Below, piece after piece: positions 45,420-53,549 of a DNA stretch of 64,000 nucleotides. Position 1 is the stretch's first letter, and each line of letters opens with the position of its first letter. Origin of the DNA: DATAXV01 sp036272915 (lineage in GTDB: Bacteria > Chloroflexota > Dormibacteria > Dormibacterales > Dormibacteraceae); NCBI GenBank assembly GCA_036272915.1, contig DATAXV010000030.1:1-64000 (forward strand), written 5' to 3'. The notes under the pieces are model-generated. The model had not been told where the DNA came from, did no database searches, and was given only the letters and a program-made list of their open reading frames with translations. A program made the position numbers and the translations under genes.

Positions 45420-46025
45420 ATGGCCGCGACTTCGCACTGGGCGCTGCCCGTGCACTGCGAACTGGGACCCGACCGGCGGTCTCTCCGCCGGGGAGCGATG
45501 AGGCATCTGGGCCTGGCCCTGGCGGCGGCGATCATCTATGGGGCGGCGATGCTGGGATTCCTGCTCCTCGCCCGCGCCGGCCAGGGGATCGCCCTGCAGG
45601 TGCTGCAATACCTGCTGGTCGCCGTCGCCGTGGGCGGCTTCACCGCGACCGTCCTCCTCTCCATCGCCGCCCTCCGCTGGTACACCTGGGCCCGGCACGG
45701 CTACCCGCCGCGACTCCGGCTGACCGCCCGAGGCCTCGACGTCCGCTACTACACGACCATGCGCTACGACCTCTTCTTCCCCTGGACCGAGCTGGACCGG
45801 GTCGAGCTTCGCTGGGCCTGGCGCCGCCCCTACCTGTGCCTCTCCCCGAAGGGCGCGCACCGCTGGGTGGCGCCGGACTCCAGGCTGGTCGCCGACGTGG
45901 AGAAGAGCATGGCCGACTTCGGCTCCCCCTTCATCGTCGACCTCACCTTCGCCGGCGTCCCCCTCGACGAGCTGGACCGCCTCCTCCGCCACTACTCGGG
46001 GCGCCGTTTCGGCATCCGCGCCTGA
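45420..46025 (+). CDS. membrane protein with two TM helices and a PH-like tail
   Basis: About 201 residues, function unknown. Two hydrophobic helices (roughly residues 30-52 and 60-85) are followed by a soluble domain with YPPRLRLTARGLDVRYYTTMRYDLFFPWTEL in part, the strand pattern of bacterial PH-like (bPH2/YdbT-type) domains. The start is uncertain: ATG 45420, or ATG 45498 with GGGGAG just upstream. It lies between the glycosyltransferase and xseA on the same strand. Confidence 0.7.
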   Translation: MAATSHWALPVHCELGPDRRSLRRGAMRHLGLALAAAIIYGAAMLGFLLLARAGQGIALQVLQYLLVAVAVGGFTATVLLSIAALRWYTWARHGYPPRLRLTARGLDVRYYTTMRYDLFFPWTELDRVELRWAWRRPYLCLSPKGAHRWVAPDSRLVADVEKSMADFGSPFIVDLTFAGVPLDELDRLLRHYSGRRFGIRA

Positions 46026-46066
46026 GCGGCAGGTCCGGGTCTCGAACGGCTAGGCTGGGCGGGAGC

Positions 46067-47419
46067 ATGCTTCGCCCTGAGGAGGCCCGGCGCCCATTCA
46101 CCGTCAGCGAGCTCTCGGCCGAGATCAGGCGCTTCGTGAGACCGCTGACGGCGCTCCTGGTCAGAGGCGAGGTCTCCGGCATCCGTCGCAACAGCCGCGG
46201 CTGCTACAGCCTCGACATCAAGGACGCCGGCAGCACGGTCAGGGCCTGGATCTGGGACCGCGAGGCCTCGCGCATGCCGATCCTGCCCGAGGACGGCCAG
46301 CAGTACGTCTTCCGGGGCCGGGTCGACTACTGGCGGACCGGCAACCTGATCTACATCATCGACCGCCTCGAGTACGACGACGTGGGCCGGCTCCGCGCCC
46401 GCCTCGAGACGCTCAAGCGGCAGCTCGAGGGAGAGGGCGCCTTCGCCCCCGGGCGCAAGCGGCCGCTGCCCTTCCTGCCCCGGACCGTCGGCCTGGTCAC
46501 CTCGCCGACCGGGGCCGTCATCCACGACCTGCAGGAGACGATCCACGACCGCTACCCGAACATGGAGATCCTGGTCTACCCGGCCCAGGTCCAGGGCATG
46601 GCCTCGCCGGGCAGCATCGTCGCCGCGCTGCGGCAATGCAACCGGGAGGGCCGCGCCGACGTCGTCGTGGTGGCCAGGGGAGGGGGCAGCTTCGAGGAGC
46701 TCTACGCCTTCAACACCGAGCCCGTGGCCCGGGCCATCCTCGCCTCGCGGGTGCCGGTGGTGACCGCCCTCGGCCACACCTCGGACCGGACCGTGGCCGA
46801 CCTCGTCTCCGACCAGGAATGCCGGACGCCGACGGCGGCGGGCGAGCGGGTGGTGCCGCGGAAGGCCGATCTCCAGGACCAGCTGGCCGAGCGGCGGCGC
46901 CGGCTGCGGCGGGAGATCGGCCACCTCGCCGCCGCCGAGCAGGAGCGCCTGGAGGCCAGGCGCCGGCGGCTGCTGGCGGTGGTCCCGGCCCTGCTCCGCG
47001 ATCGCGAGCAGCGGCTGGGCCGGGCGAGGGCGCTGCTCCTCCAGCTCAGCCCGGAGCGGCAGCTGGACCAGCGGCGGGAGGCGCTGATCGAGCGGCGCCG
47101 GCGGCTGGGCCAGGCCGTGGTCGAGGTCGTGCGTCGCCGCCGGGCGGCACTGGTCGACCGCGACGGCCGGGAGCGGATCCGGCGGGCCATGATCCTTCGC
47201 CTGCGGCAGGCCGGCGAGGGCATCGAGCACCGGCGGCGCCGGCTGGCCGCGCTGAGCCCGGAGAGCGTGCTCGCCCGCGGCTACAGCATCACCTTCGACT
47301 CCGCCACCGGCGCCGTGCTTCGCTCGGCGACCGAGGCGGAACTTCAGAGCACCGTCGACGTGCGCCTCTCCAAGGGACGGCTGCGGGCGCGTGTGGAGGA
47401 AAGGACGACGGATGGCTGA
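46067..47419 (+). CDS. xseA: exodeoxyribonuclease VII large subunit
   Basis: Catalytic subunit of the single-strand-specific exonuclease VII. The 450-residue protein has the N-terminal OB domain (FTVSELSAEIRRFV, VRGEVSGIRRNSRGCYSLDIKD), the catalytic core GLVTSPTGAVIHD, ARGGGSFEELYAFN, TALGHTSDRTVADLVSDQECRTPTAA, long arginine-rich coiled coils, and the C-terminal LARGYSITF. The ATG at 46067 is supported by family alignment; upstream sequence belongs to the preceding gene. Confidence 0.97.
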   Translation: MLRPEEARRPFTVSELSAEIRRFVRPLTALLVRGEVSGIRRNSRGCYSLDIKDAGSTVRAWIWDREASRMPILPEDGQQYVFRGRVDYWRTGNLIYIIDRLEYDDVGRLRARLETLKRQLEGEGAFAPGRKRPLPFLPRTVGLVTSPTGAVIHDLQETIHDRYPNMEILVYPAQVQGMASPGSIVAALRQCNREGRADVVVVARGGGSFEELYAFNTEPVARAILASRVPVVTALGHTSDRTVADLVSDQECRTPTAAGERVVPRKADLQDQLAERRRRLRREIGHLAAAEQERLEARRRRLLAVVPALLRDREQRLGRARALLLQLSPERQLDQRREALIERRRRLGQAVVEVVRRRRAALVDRDGRERIRRAMILRLRQAGEGIEHRRRRLAALSPESVLARGYSITFDSATGAVLRSATEAELQSTVDVRLSKGRLRARVEERTTDG

Positions 47420-47666
47420 GAGCGATCTGAGCTACGAGCGCGCGGTGCAGCTCTTCGACGAGAAGCTGGAGCAGCTGGAGGCGGGCAACCTGACCCTGGA
47501 GGAGGCGCTGCGCGCCACCGACGAGGCCAGCGTCTACCTGCGCGCGGCGGAGCGCCGGCTGGAGGATGCGAGGCGGCGGATCGAGGTCCGGCCGCCGGAC
47601 GAGGAGGCACCCGAGCCCGGGCCCATGATCGACCCCGGACCGACCGAGGAGGAGCTCCCCTTTTGA
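47412..47666 (+). CDS. xseB: exodeoxyribonuclease VII small subunit
   Basis: An 84-residue subunit that binds the XseA coiled coils. The core YERAVQLFDEKLEQLEAGNLTLEEALRA is diagnostic, followed by a proline/acid-rich tail. The ATG lies inside the end of xseA with an 8-base overlap, so synthesis is coupled. The following gene begins on a TTGA overlap with its stop. Confidence 0.96.
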   Translation: MAESDLSYERAVQLFDEKLEQLEAGNLTLEEALRATDEASVYLRAAERRLEDARRRIEVRPPDEEAPEPGPMIDPGPTEEELPF

Positions 47667-48244
47667 GACGGCTGTACATCGGAGAGGAGGTCACCGGGCC
47701 AGAGGGGTCCATCGGCCACCTGCAGCGGATCGTGGTCGATGAGAAGGCCCACGCGATCACCCATCTCGTCGTCGCCGGCCGCGTCGTCGGCGCCGCCCAT
47801 TTCCAGGCTGGGGAGGACGGGCTGCGCTGCGACCTCGACCGGAGCGCGCTGGAGCGGATGCCCGACGTCGAGACCGCCTCGGTGGCCGAGGCGCCGCCGC
47901 ACTGGCGCGCACCCGGCGGCTACGGGCTGGACAACTTCCTCCGGGTGGCGGAGGCGCTGATCGGGCAGGTCCCGTACGTGCCCCCGGCCCAGCTCGAGCC
48001 CGACCTGAGCAGCGTCCATGAGCTGACCCGGGGCAGCCCGGTCTGGCACGGTGGCGACCAGGTCGGCGAGGTCGCCGCCGTCCTCACCGACGAGGCGGAC
48101 GCCATCACCGGCATCGCCGTCCGCCACCATCTGATCGACGAGCGGATGGTCGGCATCGAGCACGTCGTCGAGGTCATCGGCAACAACGTGCACATCGACC
48201 TCGACCAGGACGGGCTGCGGCGACAGCCAATCTACGAGAGCTGA
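47663..48244 (+). CDS. PRC-barrel-like protein
   Basis: A 193-residue protein with a likely pair of PRC-barrel-type halves: MRRLYIGEEVTGPEGSIGHLQRIVVDEK...ITHLVVAG at the N-terminus, and the parallel LTRGSPVWHGGDQVGEVAAVLTD...ITGIAVRH after residue 115. PRC barrels occur in ribosome maturation factors and photosystem proteins; this stand-alone duplicated form has no assigned role. The TTG start in a TTGA overlap with xseB is the only start consistent with the conserved N-terminus. Confidence 0.72.
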   Translation: MRRLYIGEEVTGPEGSIGHLQRIVVDEKAHAITHLVVAGRVVGAAHFQAGEDGLRCDLDRSALERMPDVETASVAEAPPHWRAPGGYGLDNFLRVAEALIGQVPYVPPAQLEPDLSSVHELTRGSPVWHGGDQVGEVAAVLTDEADAITGIAVRHHLIDERMVGIEHVVEVIGNNVHIDLDQDGLRRQPIYES

Positions 48245-48256
48245 GCCGGCCCGCCG

Positions 48257-49225
48257 CTACAGGTGGCGGTCGACCAGATCGCGGGTGAAGGCCGCCAGCT
48301 CTCCCCGGAGGCCGGTGTCGATGGGCAGCTCGGCGAGGGCGGCCAGCGCCGCGGTCTCGAGCCGGTGGATCAGCGCCTCGGCGTCGTCGAGGGCGCCCGA
48401 CTCGCGGATCCAGCGCCGCCTCTCGTCCAGGCCCTCCGGCGGCGGACCGCTGCGCAGGGCGCGAGCCCAGAGCCAGGTCGCCTTCCCCCGGGTCAGGTCG
48501 TCGCCCGCGGGCTTCCCGGTCACCGACGCCTCGCCGAAGGCGCCGAGCACGTCGTCGCGGAGCTGGAAGGCGATGCCGGCCGGCTCGGCGTAGGCGGGCA
48601 CCGCGGCCAGCAGCGACTCCGGGGCGCCGGCCAGAACCATGCCCAGCTGGATCGGGCGCAGCACCGTGTAGCTCGCCGTCTTGAGGCGGTTGACGCGCAG
48701 CGCCCGGTCCTCGTCGGCGACGGCGGTGACGTCCAGATACTGCCCGAGGGTGACGTCGCTGCGGAGGCTGTTGAAGAGGCGCATCCCGGCGAGGAGCGCA
48801 TCCGGCGCGAAGCCGGACTCGCAGAGGAGCTGATCCGCCCAGACCAGGGCCAGGTCGGAGATCAGGATCGCCGCTGAGACGCCCATGGCGAGGTGGGTGG
48901 CGGCCCTCCCCCGGCGGGTCGCCGACGCGTCCATGAAGTCGTCCTGGAGGAGGGCGAAGGTGTGGACCAGCTCGACGGCGGCGCCGGCGGTCGCGATCGG
49001 GTCCTCGAAGGCGCCACCGGAGGCCAGGTGGCCCCAGACCACGAGCCAGGGCCGGACCCGCTTGCCGCCGCTGCCGACGACCGCCTGCAGCTCATCGACC
49101 ATGGGCGTCAGGACCGGGTCGACGGCGGCCATCTCGGACCGGCGCCGGGCCAGGAACCGGCCGAGCAGGGCTGCGACGCGCAGCGAGACCTCGCCCTGCG
49201 TCGGCGCGCCCGCGGCCGCGCTCAC
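48257..49225 (-). CDS. polyprenyl (geranylgeranyl-type) diphosphate synthase
   Basis: A 322-residue trans-isoprenyl diphosphate synthase: GGKRVRPWL, first aspartate-rich motif LQDDFMDASATRRGR (DDxxD), KTASYTVLRPIQLG, and second motif QLRDDVLGAFGE, in which the last aspartate of DDxxD is replaced by glycine, as in many actinobacterial IdsA-like enzymes. It probably makes farnesyl or geranylgeranyl diphosphate. The GTG at 49225 overlaps the glycosyltransferase stop (GTGA). It is a second prenyl synthase, distinct from the YjbQ fusion. Confidence 0.92.
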   Translation of the reverse strand: MSAAAGAPTQGEVSLRVAALLGRFLARRRSEMAAVDPVLTPMVDELQAVVGSGGKRVRPWLVVWGHLASGGAFEDPIATAGAAVELVHTFALLQDDFMDASATRRGRAATHLAMGVSAAILISDLALVWADQLLCESGFAPDALLAGMRLFNSLRSDVTLGQYLDVTAVADEDRALRVNRLKTASYTVLRPIQLGMVLAGAPESLLAAVPAYAEPAGIAFQLRDDVLGAFGEASVTGKPAGDDLTRGKATWLWARALRSGPPPEGLDERRRWIRESGALDDAEALIHRLETAALAALAELPIDTGLRGELAAFTRDLVDRHL

Positions 49226-50109
49226 CTCGAGACCCGGGGATCCTCGGTTATCCCTGCCCTCACCCGGAGCGCCGCCCAGCGCCCCCAGATCGACGCCCAG
49301 ATCAGCCCGTTGGCGAAGGCCGGGAGATTGCTGGCGTAGTGCTTGTGGTGAAAGGTCCACATCGCGCTGTGGAAGGCGTACAGCGAGCGCGCCGTCGCCT
49401 GCCGGGAGGACGCCCCCTTGACGTGGATGGCGTGGGCGGCGGGCAGGTAGTACGTCTTCCAGCCGCCCGCCTTGAGCCGGTAGCAGAGGTCCAGGTCCTC
49501 GCCGTACATGAAGAAGTCGGGATCGAAGAAGCCGACCTGGTCGATCGCCGTGCGCCGCACCAGCAGGCAGGCGGCGGTGCCGGCGTCGATCTCGTGGACC
49601 TTGTCCACCGACTGGTGACCCATGTTGTAGCCGTTGAAGCGGCGGCTGTGGGCGAAGACCCGGCTCAGCCCGGTGAACCGGTAGAAGGAGGTGCTCGGCG
49701 TGGGGAAGCCTCGCCGGGCGGCGAGATCGAGCTTGCCCGACGGCCGGGCCAACCGGGGACCGACCGCGCCGGCCTCGGGATGGACGAGGAGGAAGTCGGT
49801 CAGGGCGTCGACGCAGCCGGGGCCGATCTCCACGTCCGGGTTGAGGAGCAGGACGAAGCGGCCGACCGCCTCGTGCAGGCCGATGTTGTTGCCGCGGCCG
49901 AAGCCGAGGTTCTCGCGCTGGGGGATGAGGTTGACGAGCGGGAACTCCTCGTGGACCGCCTCCACCGACCCGTCATCGGAGGCGTTGTCGACGACGACCA
50001 CCTGGAGCGGCACCTCGGTGTTGGCGTAGAGCGAGCGCAGGGTGGCGAGCAGCAGCTCCCGCACCCGGTAGCTGACGATGATGGCGGTGACCATCGGTTC
50101 TTCCGACAT
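49222..50109 (-). CDS. GT2-family glycosyltransferase, rhamnosyltransferase-like
   Basis: A 295-residue GT-A transferase: VTAIIVSYRVRELL, VVVVDNASDDGSVE, NLGFGRGNNIGL, LLNPDVEIGPG (DxD-type) and DFFMYGEDLDLCYRL (catalytic base EDxD). The pattern is that of the WbbL group, which adds rhamnose in wall or polysaccharide assembly. The ATG at 50109 follows a TATCCT box by 11 bases, so the leader is very short. The prenyl synthase gene is coupled downstream, suggesting lipid-linked glycan synthesis. Confidence 0.92.
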   Translation of the reverse strand: MSEEPMVTAIIVSYRVRELLLATLRSLYANTEVPLQVVVVDNASDDGSVEAVHEEFPLVNLIPQRENLGFGRGNNIGLHEAVGRFVLLLNPDVEIGPGCVDALTDFLLVHPEAGAVGPRLARPSGKLDLAARRGFPTPSTSFYRFTGLSRVFAHSRRFNGYNMGHQSVDKVHEIDAGTAACLLVRRTAIDQVGFFDPDFFMYGEDLDLCYRLKAGGWKTYYLPAAHAIHVKGASSRQATARSLYAFHSAMWTFHHKHYASNLPAFANGLIWASIWGRWAALRVRAGITEDPRVSR

Positions 50110-50258
50110 GAACGGGAGAAAGGATAGCCGCCCCGCCATCCCGCTCTGTGCGCACGAGCTCACCGGCTTACCGCTACAATCCACCAGGCGCCCCGGCCGG
50201 AAGCGGGGTCGCTCCCATTTGCCCATGACGGATATATCCCCGCGCCGCAGGCTCGACC

Positions 50259-51560
50259 TTGCCCGCGCTACTCGCTGAGCCGTTGCGTCCCCAGTTCGTC
50301 GCCCGGCTGCGGCGCGTTCAGAGGAGCCGCCTGTTCCGCCAGAACGCGGTCCTCTTCCTCGGTGGCATGGCCTCGGGGCTCGGGGGCCTCGTCTACCACG
50401 CCATCGCCGGCCGGGTCCTCGGCCCCCAGCTCTACGGCGAGGTCGCGTCGCTGGTCGCCATCTACACGATCGGGACGACCATCAACTTCAGCCTGATCCT
50501 GGTTCTCGCCCACTACTCGGCGAGGCAGCTGGCGCAGAACCATCAGGGCGCGCTGCGGGCGATGTTCCGGCGAACCAACGTCCTGCTGGTCATACCCTCG
50601 GCCGTCTTCTTCCTGCTCACCCTCGCCGCGTGCGTGCCCGTTGCCGACTTCCTACGGCTGGCCTCGCCGGTGCCCGTCATCTGTCTGGGCCTGGCCATCG
50701 TCGTCTGCAGCTACATGGCCATCCCTCGCGGCCTGCTCCAGGGACGGCAGGCCTTCGGTGCCCTCTCCGCCAACCAGGGGCTGGAGCTGTTCGTCCGCAC
50801 CGGAACGCTGGCGCTCCTGCTCTGGGCCGGTCTCGGCGTGACCGGCTCGGTCATCGCGATGATGCTGGGCGCCGGCGTCGCCTACCTGATCGGCACCTAC
50901 GCGCTGCGCGACGTGTGGCACGAGCCGCCCGACCCGGTCCGGATGCGGACCATGATCAGTTTCGCCATCACCGCCACCCTGGGCACGCTCGGCGTGCTCG
51001 TCCTCTACAACGTCGACGTGGTCCTCGCCAAGCACTACCTCGACACCCAGTCGGCGGGCATCTACGGCGCCCTCAACAAGATCGAGACGATCGTCTACTA
51101 CGGCACCCTCAGCGTCGGCCAGGTGCTCTTCCCAAGAGTGGTGGAGGCGGTCGCCACCGGCCGGCATCCGCTGCGCCTGCTCTTCCTCTCCGCCTGCCTG
51201 AGCATCTGCCTGGGCCTGTGCGCCCTGCTCGTCTTCACGGTGCTGCCCGGCCCGGTCATCGAGATTCCGTTCGGCAAAGCCTTCCTGTCGGCGGTGCCCT
51301 TCATGCGCGAGATCGGCCTGATCGGCATCGCCCTGAGCCTGATCAACCTCCTCGTGCAGTTCTTCATCGCCGTGCACGACCGCGCCTTCCTGCCCGTGCT
51401 GGCAGCCGGCTGCTTCCTCCTGGTGACCCTGATCGCGCTGCTCCACGGCGGCGTCGGGCAGGTCGTGCTCGACGTCCTGGTGACGCTCCTGCTGCTCTTC
51501 GCCGGGCTCGCCGTGCGCTGCCTCTTCCTGATCCCGAGGCTGCACTCCTCGGTCGCCTGA
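50259..51560 (+). CDS. polysaccharide flippase-type membrane protein (MOP superfamily)
   Basis: A 433-residue protein with about 12 hydrophobic segments and the MOP/Wzx character: LFLGGMASGLGGLVYHAIAGRVLGPQLYGEVASL at the start (in part), then GTLGVLVLYNVDVVLAKHYLDTQSAGIYGAL, the conserved internal stretch of O-antigen-type flippases. It probably translocates lipid-linked glycans and fits the neighbouring glycosyltransferase. TTG 50259 is the likely start, since no ATG or GTG lies before the first helix. GGATATATCC, a 10-bp palindrome, lies at 50230-50239 upstream. Confidence 0.87.
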   Translation: MPALLAEPLRPQFVARLRRVQRSRLFRQNAVLFLGGMASGLGGLVYHAIAGRVLGPQLYGEVASLVAIYTIGTTINFSLILVLAHYSARQLAQNHQGALRAMFRRTNVLLVIPSAVFFLLTLAACVPVADFLRLASPVPVICLGLAIVVCSYMAIPRGLLQGRQAFGALSANQGLELFVRTGTLALLLWAGLGVTGSVIAMMLGAGVAYLIGTYALRDVWHEPPDPVRMRTMISFAITATLGTLGVLVLYNVDVVLAKHYLDTQSAGIYGALNKIETIVYYGTLSVGQVLFPRVVEAVATGRHPLRLLFLSACLSICLGLCALLVFTVLPGPVIEIPFGKAFLSAVPFMREIGLIGIALSLINLLVQFFIAVHDRAFLPVLAAGCFLLVTLIALLHGGVGQVVLDVLVTLLLLFAGLAVRCLFLIPRLHSSVA

Positions 51561-51570
51561 CCTCCGGCTC

Positions 51571-52323
51571 TCAGAGCTGGGCCAGCCCTCCGTCCACGGC
51601 CACCTCGGCTCCCGTCATGTAGTCGGAGGCGGCGCTGGCCAGGAAGAGCGCCGGGCGGGCGGCCTCGATCGGATCGGCCCAGCGCCGGAGCGGGATGTTG
51701 TCCTCGGCCCAGCGGTCCAGCGTCTCCGCCATCGCCGCGTCCCCGGCTCCCGTCATCGGGGTCGCCACCGCGCCCAGGCTGAGCACGTTGACGCGGATCC
51801 TACGGGCCAGGAACTCGGGGCGGGCGGCGAGGCCGCGGGCGAGCGAGCGGACACCCGCCTTGGCCGCGGCGTAGAGGGGGTCGCCGACCCGGCCCATGGC
51901 GTGGGACACGGACGAGGTCAGGATCACGGACGCTCCTTCTTCGAGCAGCGGGAAGCAGCGCAGGACGGTGAAGAAGGCGCTCTTCAGGTTGGTGTCGATG
52001 ACGGCGTCGAAGCCGTCCTCGTCGGTGTCGAAGAGCTCCGGTGCGTTTGAGGCGCCCGCATTCGCGAAGAGGACGTCGAGCGCCTCCTCCCCCATCTCCC
52101 GCAGCCGGGCGGCGAGGGCGGTGGCGCCCGGGTCGTGGCCGAGGTCGGCGGCCACCCAGCGGCTGCCGTGGCCGATCGCGCCGGCCGCCGCCTCCAGCCG
52201 CGACCGATCCCGGCCGACCACGATCACGGAGGCGCCCTCTTTGGCGAAGAGACGGGCGGAGGCCAGCCCCACGCCGCTGGACCCGCCGGTGACCACCGCC
52301 GTCCGCCCGCTCAGCGCGCCCAT
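51571..52323 (-). CDS. short-chain dehydrogenase/reductase
   Basis: A 250-residue SDR: AVVTGGSSGVGLASARLF (TGxxxGxG), FANAGAS, SVSHAMGRVGDPLYAAAKAG with the serine and YxxxK, and the C-terminal DYMTGAEVAVDGGLAQL. The glycine-rich loop followed by GRDRSRL suggests NADP. ATG 52323 is taken as start; ATG 52347 is also possible. It is divergent from a TetR regulator with direct repeats in between, so it is probably the repressor's target. Confidence 0.9.
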   Translation of the reverse strand: MGALSGRTAVVTGGSSGVGLASARLFAKEGASVIVVGRDRSRLEAAAGAIGHGSRWVAADLGHDPGATALAARLREMGEEALDVLFANAGASNAPELFDTDEDGFDAVIDTNLKSAFFTVLRCFPLLEEGASVILTSSVSHAMGRVGDPLYAAAKAGVRSLARGLAARPEFLARRIRVNVLSLGAVATPMTGAGDAAMAETLDRWAEDNIPLRRWADPIEAARPALFLASAASDYMTGAEVAVDGGLAQL

Positions 52324-52357
52324 CTCAACCACCACTCCCTCGACCATAAGGTGACCA

Positions 52358-52428
52358 TGGGCAAAACGTAAGTCAGTCACCCTAATTCGTCAAGTTCCTG
52401 CTAATTCCCTATCACTGGGAAACGTAAG
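52358..52428. promoter_or_regulatory. two direct repeats in the SDR/TetR intergenic region, candidate operators
   Basis: TGGGCAAAACGTAAG (52358-52372) and TGGGAAACGTAAG (52416-52428) are near-identical direct repeats 58 bp apart. They flank the divergent control region between the SDR and the TetR gene. Binding by this TetR is inference. Confidence 0.45.
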
Positions 52429-52442
52429 CGCATGTACGATTG

Positions 52443-53057
52443 GTGGCGGTGGACGGAACCGGCCACGCGGCGCTGCCCCTGCGCGATCGCAAGAAGGCGA
52501 TGACCCGCGAGGCGATCCTCACCGCCGCCGGCCGGCTCTTCGAGGAGCGCGGCTTCGACGGCGTGACGGTGGCGGAGATCGCCGACGCGGCCAACGTCTC
52601 GGTGAAGACGCTGTTCGTCTACTTCCGCAGCAAGGAGGTCCTGGCCTTCGCCGACACCTCCCTGATCGAGACGGTCCTGGCCGCCCTGCAAAGACGTGCT
52701 CCGGCGACGGCCCGAGCCGAGGCCGTCGTCGAGGCGCTGATCGAGGCCGCGGACAGAGACGGTGGATCCGGCGTCGAGGGCTTCCACCGGACCGTCGGCA
52801 ATTCGCCGGCCCTCCGCTCCGGCCTGCTCCGCCTGTGGTCCGGCTACGAGGACCGGATCGCCGAGGCGCTGGCGAGGGAGGCGGGCGGACCGACTCCGGC
52901 GACGCGGCTCGAGGCGATGCAGCTGGTCGCCCTGATCCGGCTGACCACGTCCCCCGAGCTGCGGTCGACCGTCGCCGATCTTGCCCCCGAGCGGGCGAGA
53001 GAGGTCATCGCCGCCGAGCTGCGCGAGGCCGCGCGGCGGATCGGGTCCGCCAGGTGA
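52443..53057 (+). CDS. TetR-family transcriptional regulator
   Basis: A TetR protein of about 204 residues. The HTH is AMTREAILTAAGRLFEERGFDGVTVAEIADAANVSVKTLFVYF in sequence, followed by RSKEVLAFAD; the C-terminal domain is helical. Several starts are possible (TTG 52440, GTG 52443, GTG 52449). A TACGAT box at 52435-52440 would place GTG 52449 eight bases downstream as a leaderless start. It probably represses itself and the divergent SDR. Confidence 0.9.
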   Translation: MAVDGTGHAALPLRDRKKAMTREAILTAAGRLFEERGFDGVTVAEIADAANVSVKTLFVYFRSKEVLAFADTSLIETVLAALQRRAPATARAEAVVEALIEAADRDGGSGVEGFHRTVGNSPALRSGLLRLWSGYEDRIAEALAREAGGPTPATRLEAMQLVALIRLTTSPELRSTVADLAPERAREVIAAELREAARRIGSAR

Positions 53058-53077
53058 GCGAAACCGCCCCCGGGCAA

Positions 53078-53110
53078 CAAAAAACCCCGACCCTTACGGG
53101 TACGGGGTTG
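53078..53110 (-). terminator. intrinsic terminator of the 5S rRNA unit
   Basis: On the minus strand AACCCCGTACCC pairs with GGGTCGGGGTT across a short GTAA loop and is followed by a run of six T. It starts 5 bases after the 5S 3' end. Confidence 0.92.
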
Positions 53111-53114
53111 AGTG

Positions 53115-53230
<116 letters not shown>

Positions 53231-53238
53231 CGAGCCAC

Positions 53239-53244
53239 ATTGTA
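53239..53244 (-). promoter_or_regulatory. -10 element of the 5S rRNA gene
   Basis: TACAAT on the minus strand, 8 bases before the mature 5S 5' end, within the 52-bp gap after rpsU. No consensus -35 is visible at 16-18 bp spacing. It supports separate transcription of 5S. Confidence 0.6.
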
Positions 53245-53282
53245 GCGGATTGGGGTGAAGGTGTGCGGTGGTCCGCTAAGGA

Positions 53283-53456
53283 TCAGCGAGACCGGCGCCG
53301 ACGCGCTCGCAGGCTCTTGATCTTCCGGGCTTCCGCGGGCGGGATGTAGTGGGCACGACGCCTCATCTCGCGGACCAGACCCTGCTCCTGCACCTTGCGG
53401 CGAAACTCGCGCAGCGCCTGCTCGAACTCCTGCTGATCCTTGACGATTACCTTCAA
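53283..53456 (-). CDS. rpsU: small ribosomal subunit protein bS21
   Basis: A 57-residue basic protein, too short for many gene callers. The core FEQALREFRRKVQEQGLV, then REMRRRAHYIPPAEARKIKSLRARRRRSR (in part), follows the bS21 pattern of a helix, a basic linker and a basic tail. TTG 53456 is the only start in the open frame, because a TAA lies 39 bases upstream. A four-codon GTG mini-ORF ends on the TTG as TTGA, which may couple initiation. TATCCT at 53521-53526 (minus) is a candidate -10. 5S rRNA follows after 52 bp. Confidence 0.88.
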   Translation of the reverse strand: MKVIVKDQQEFEQALREFRRKVQEQGLVREMRRRAHYIPPAEARKIKSLRARRRRSR

Positions 53457-53549
53457 GCCGTCTTCACACCTCAGTTGACCTATCGATTACGCCCGCCTTC
53501 CGTACGGACCCAAGGCCAGTAGGATACCGTGCCTCGTTTACCTCTGCGC

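Noticed and set aside
50230..50239. palindrome GGATATATCC before the flippase gene as an operator
   Set aside because: Short and isolated, with no regulator adjacent; it may simply contain a -10 element. Noted only in the gene entry.
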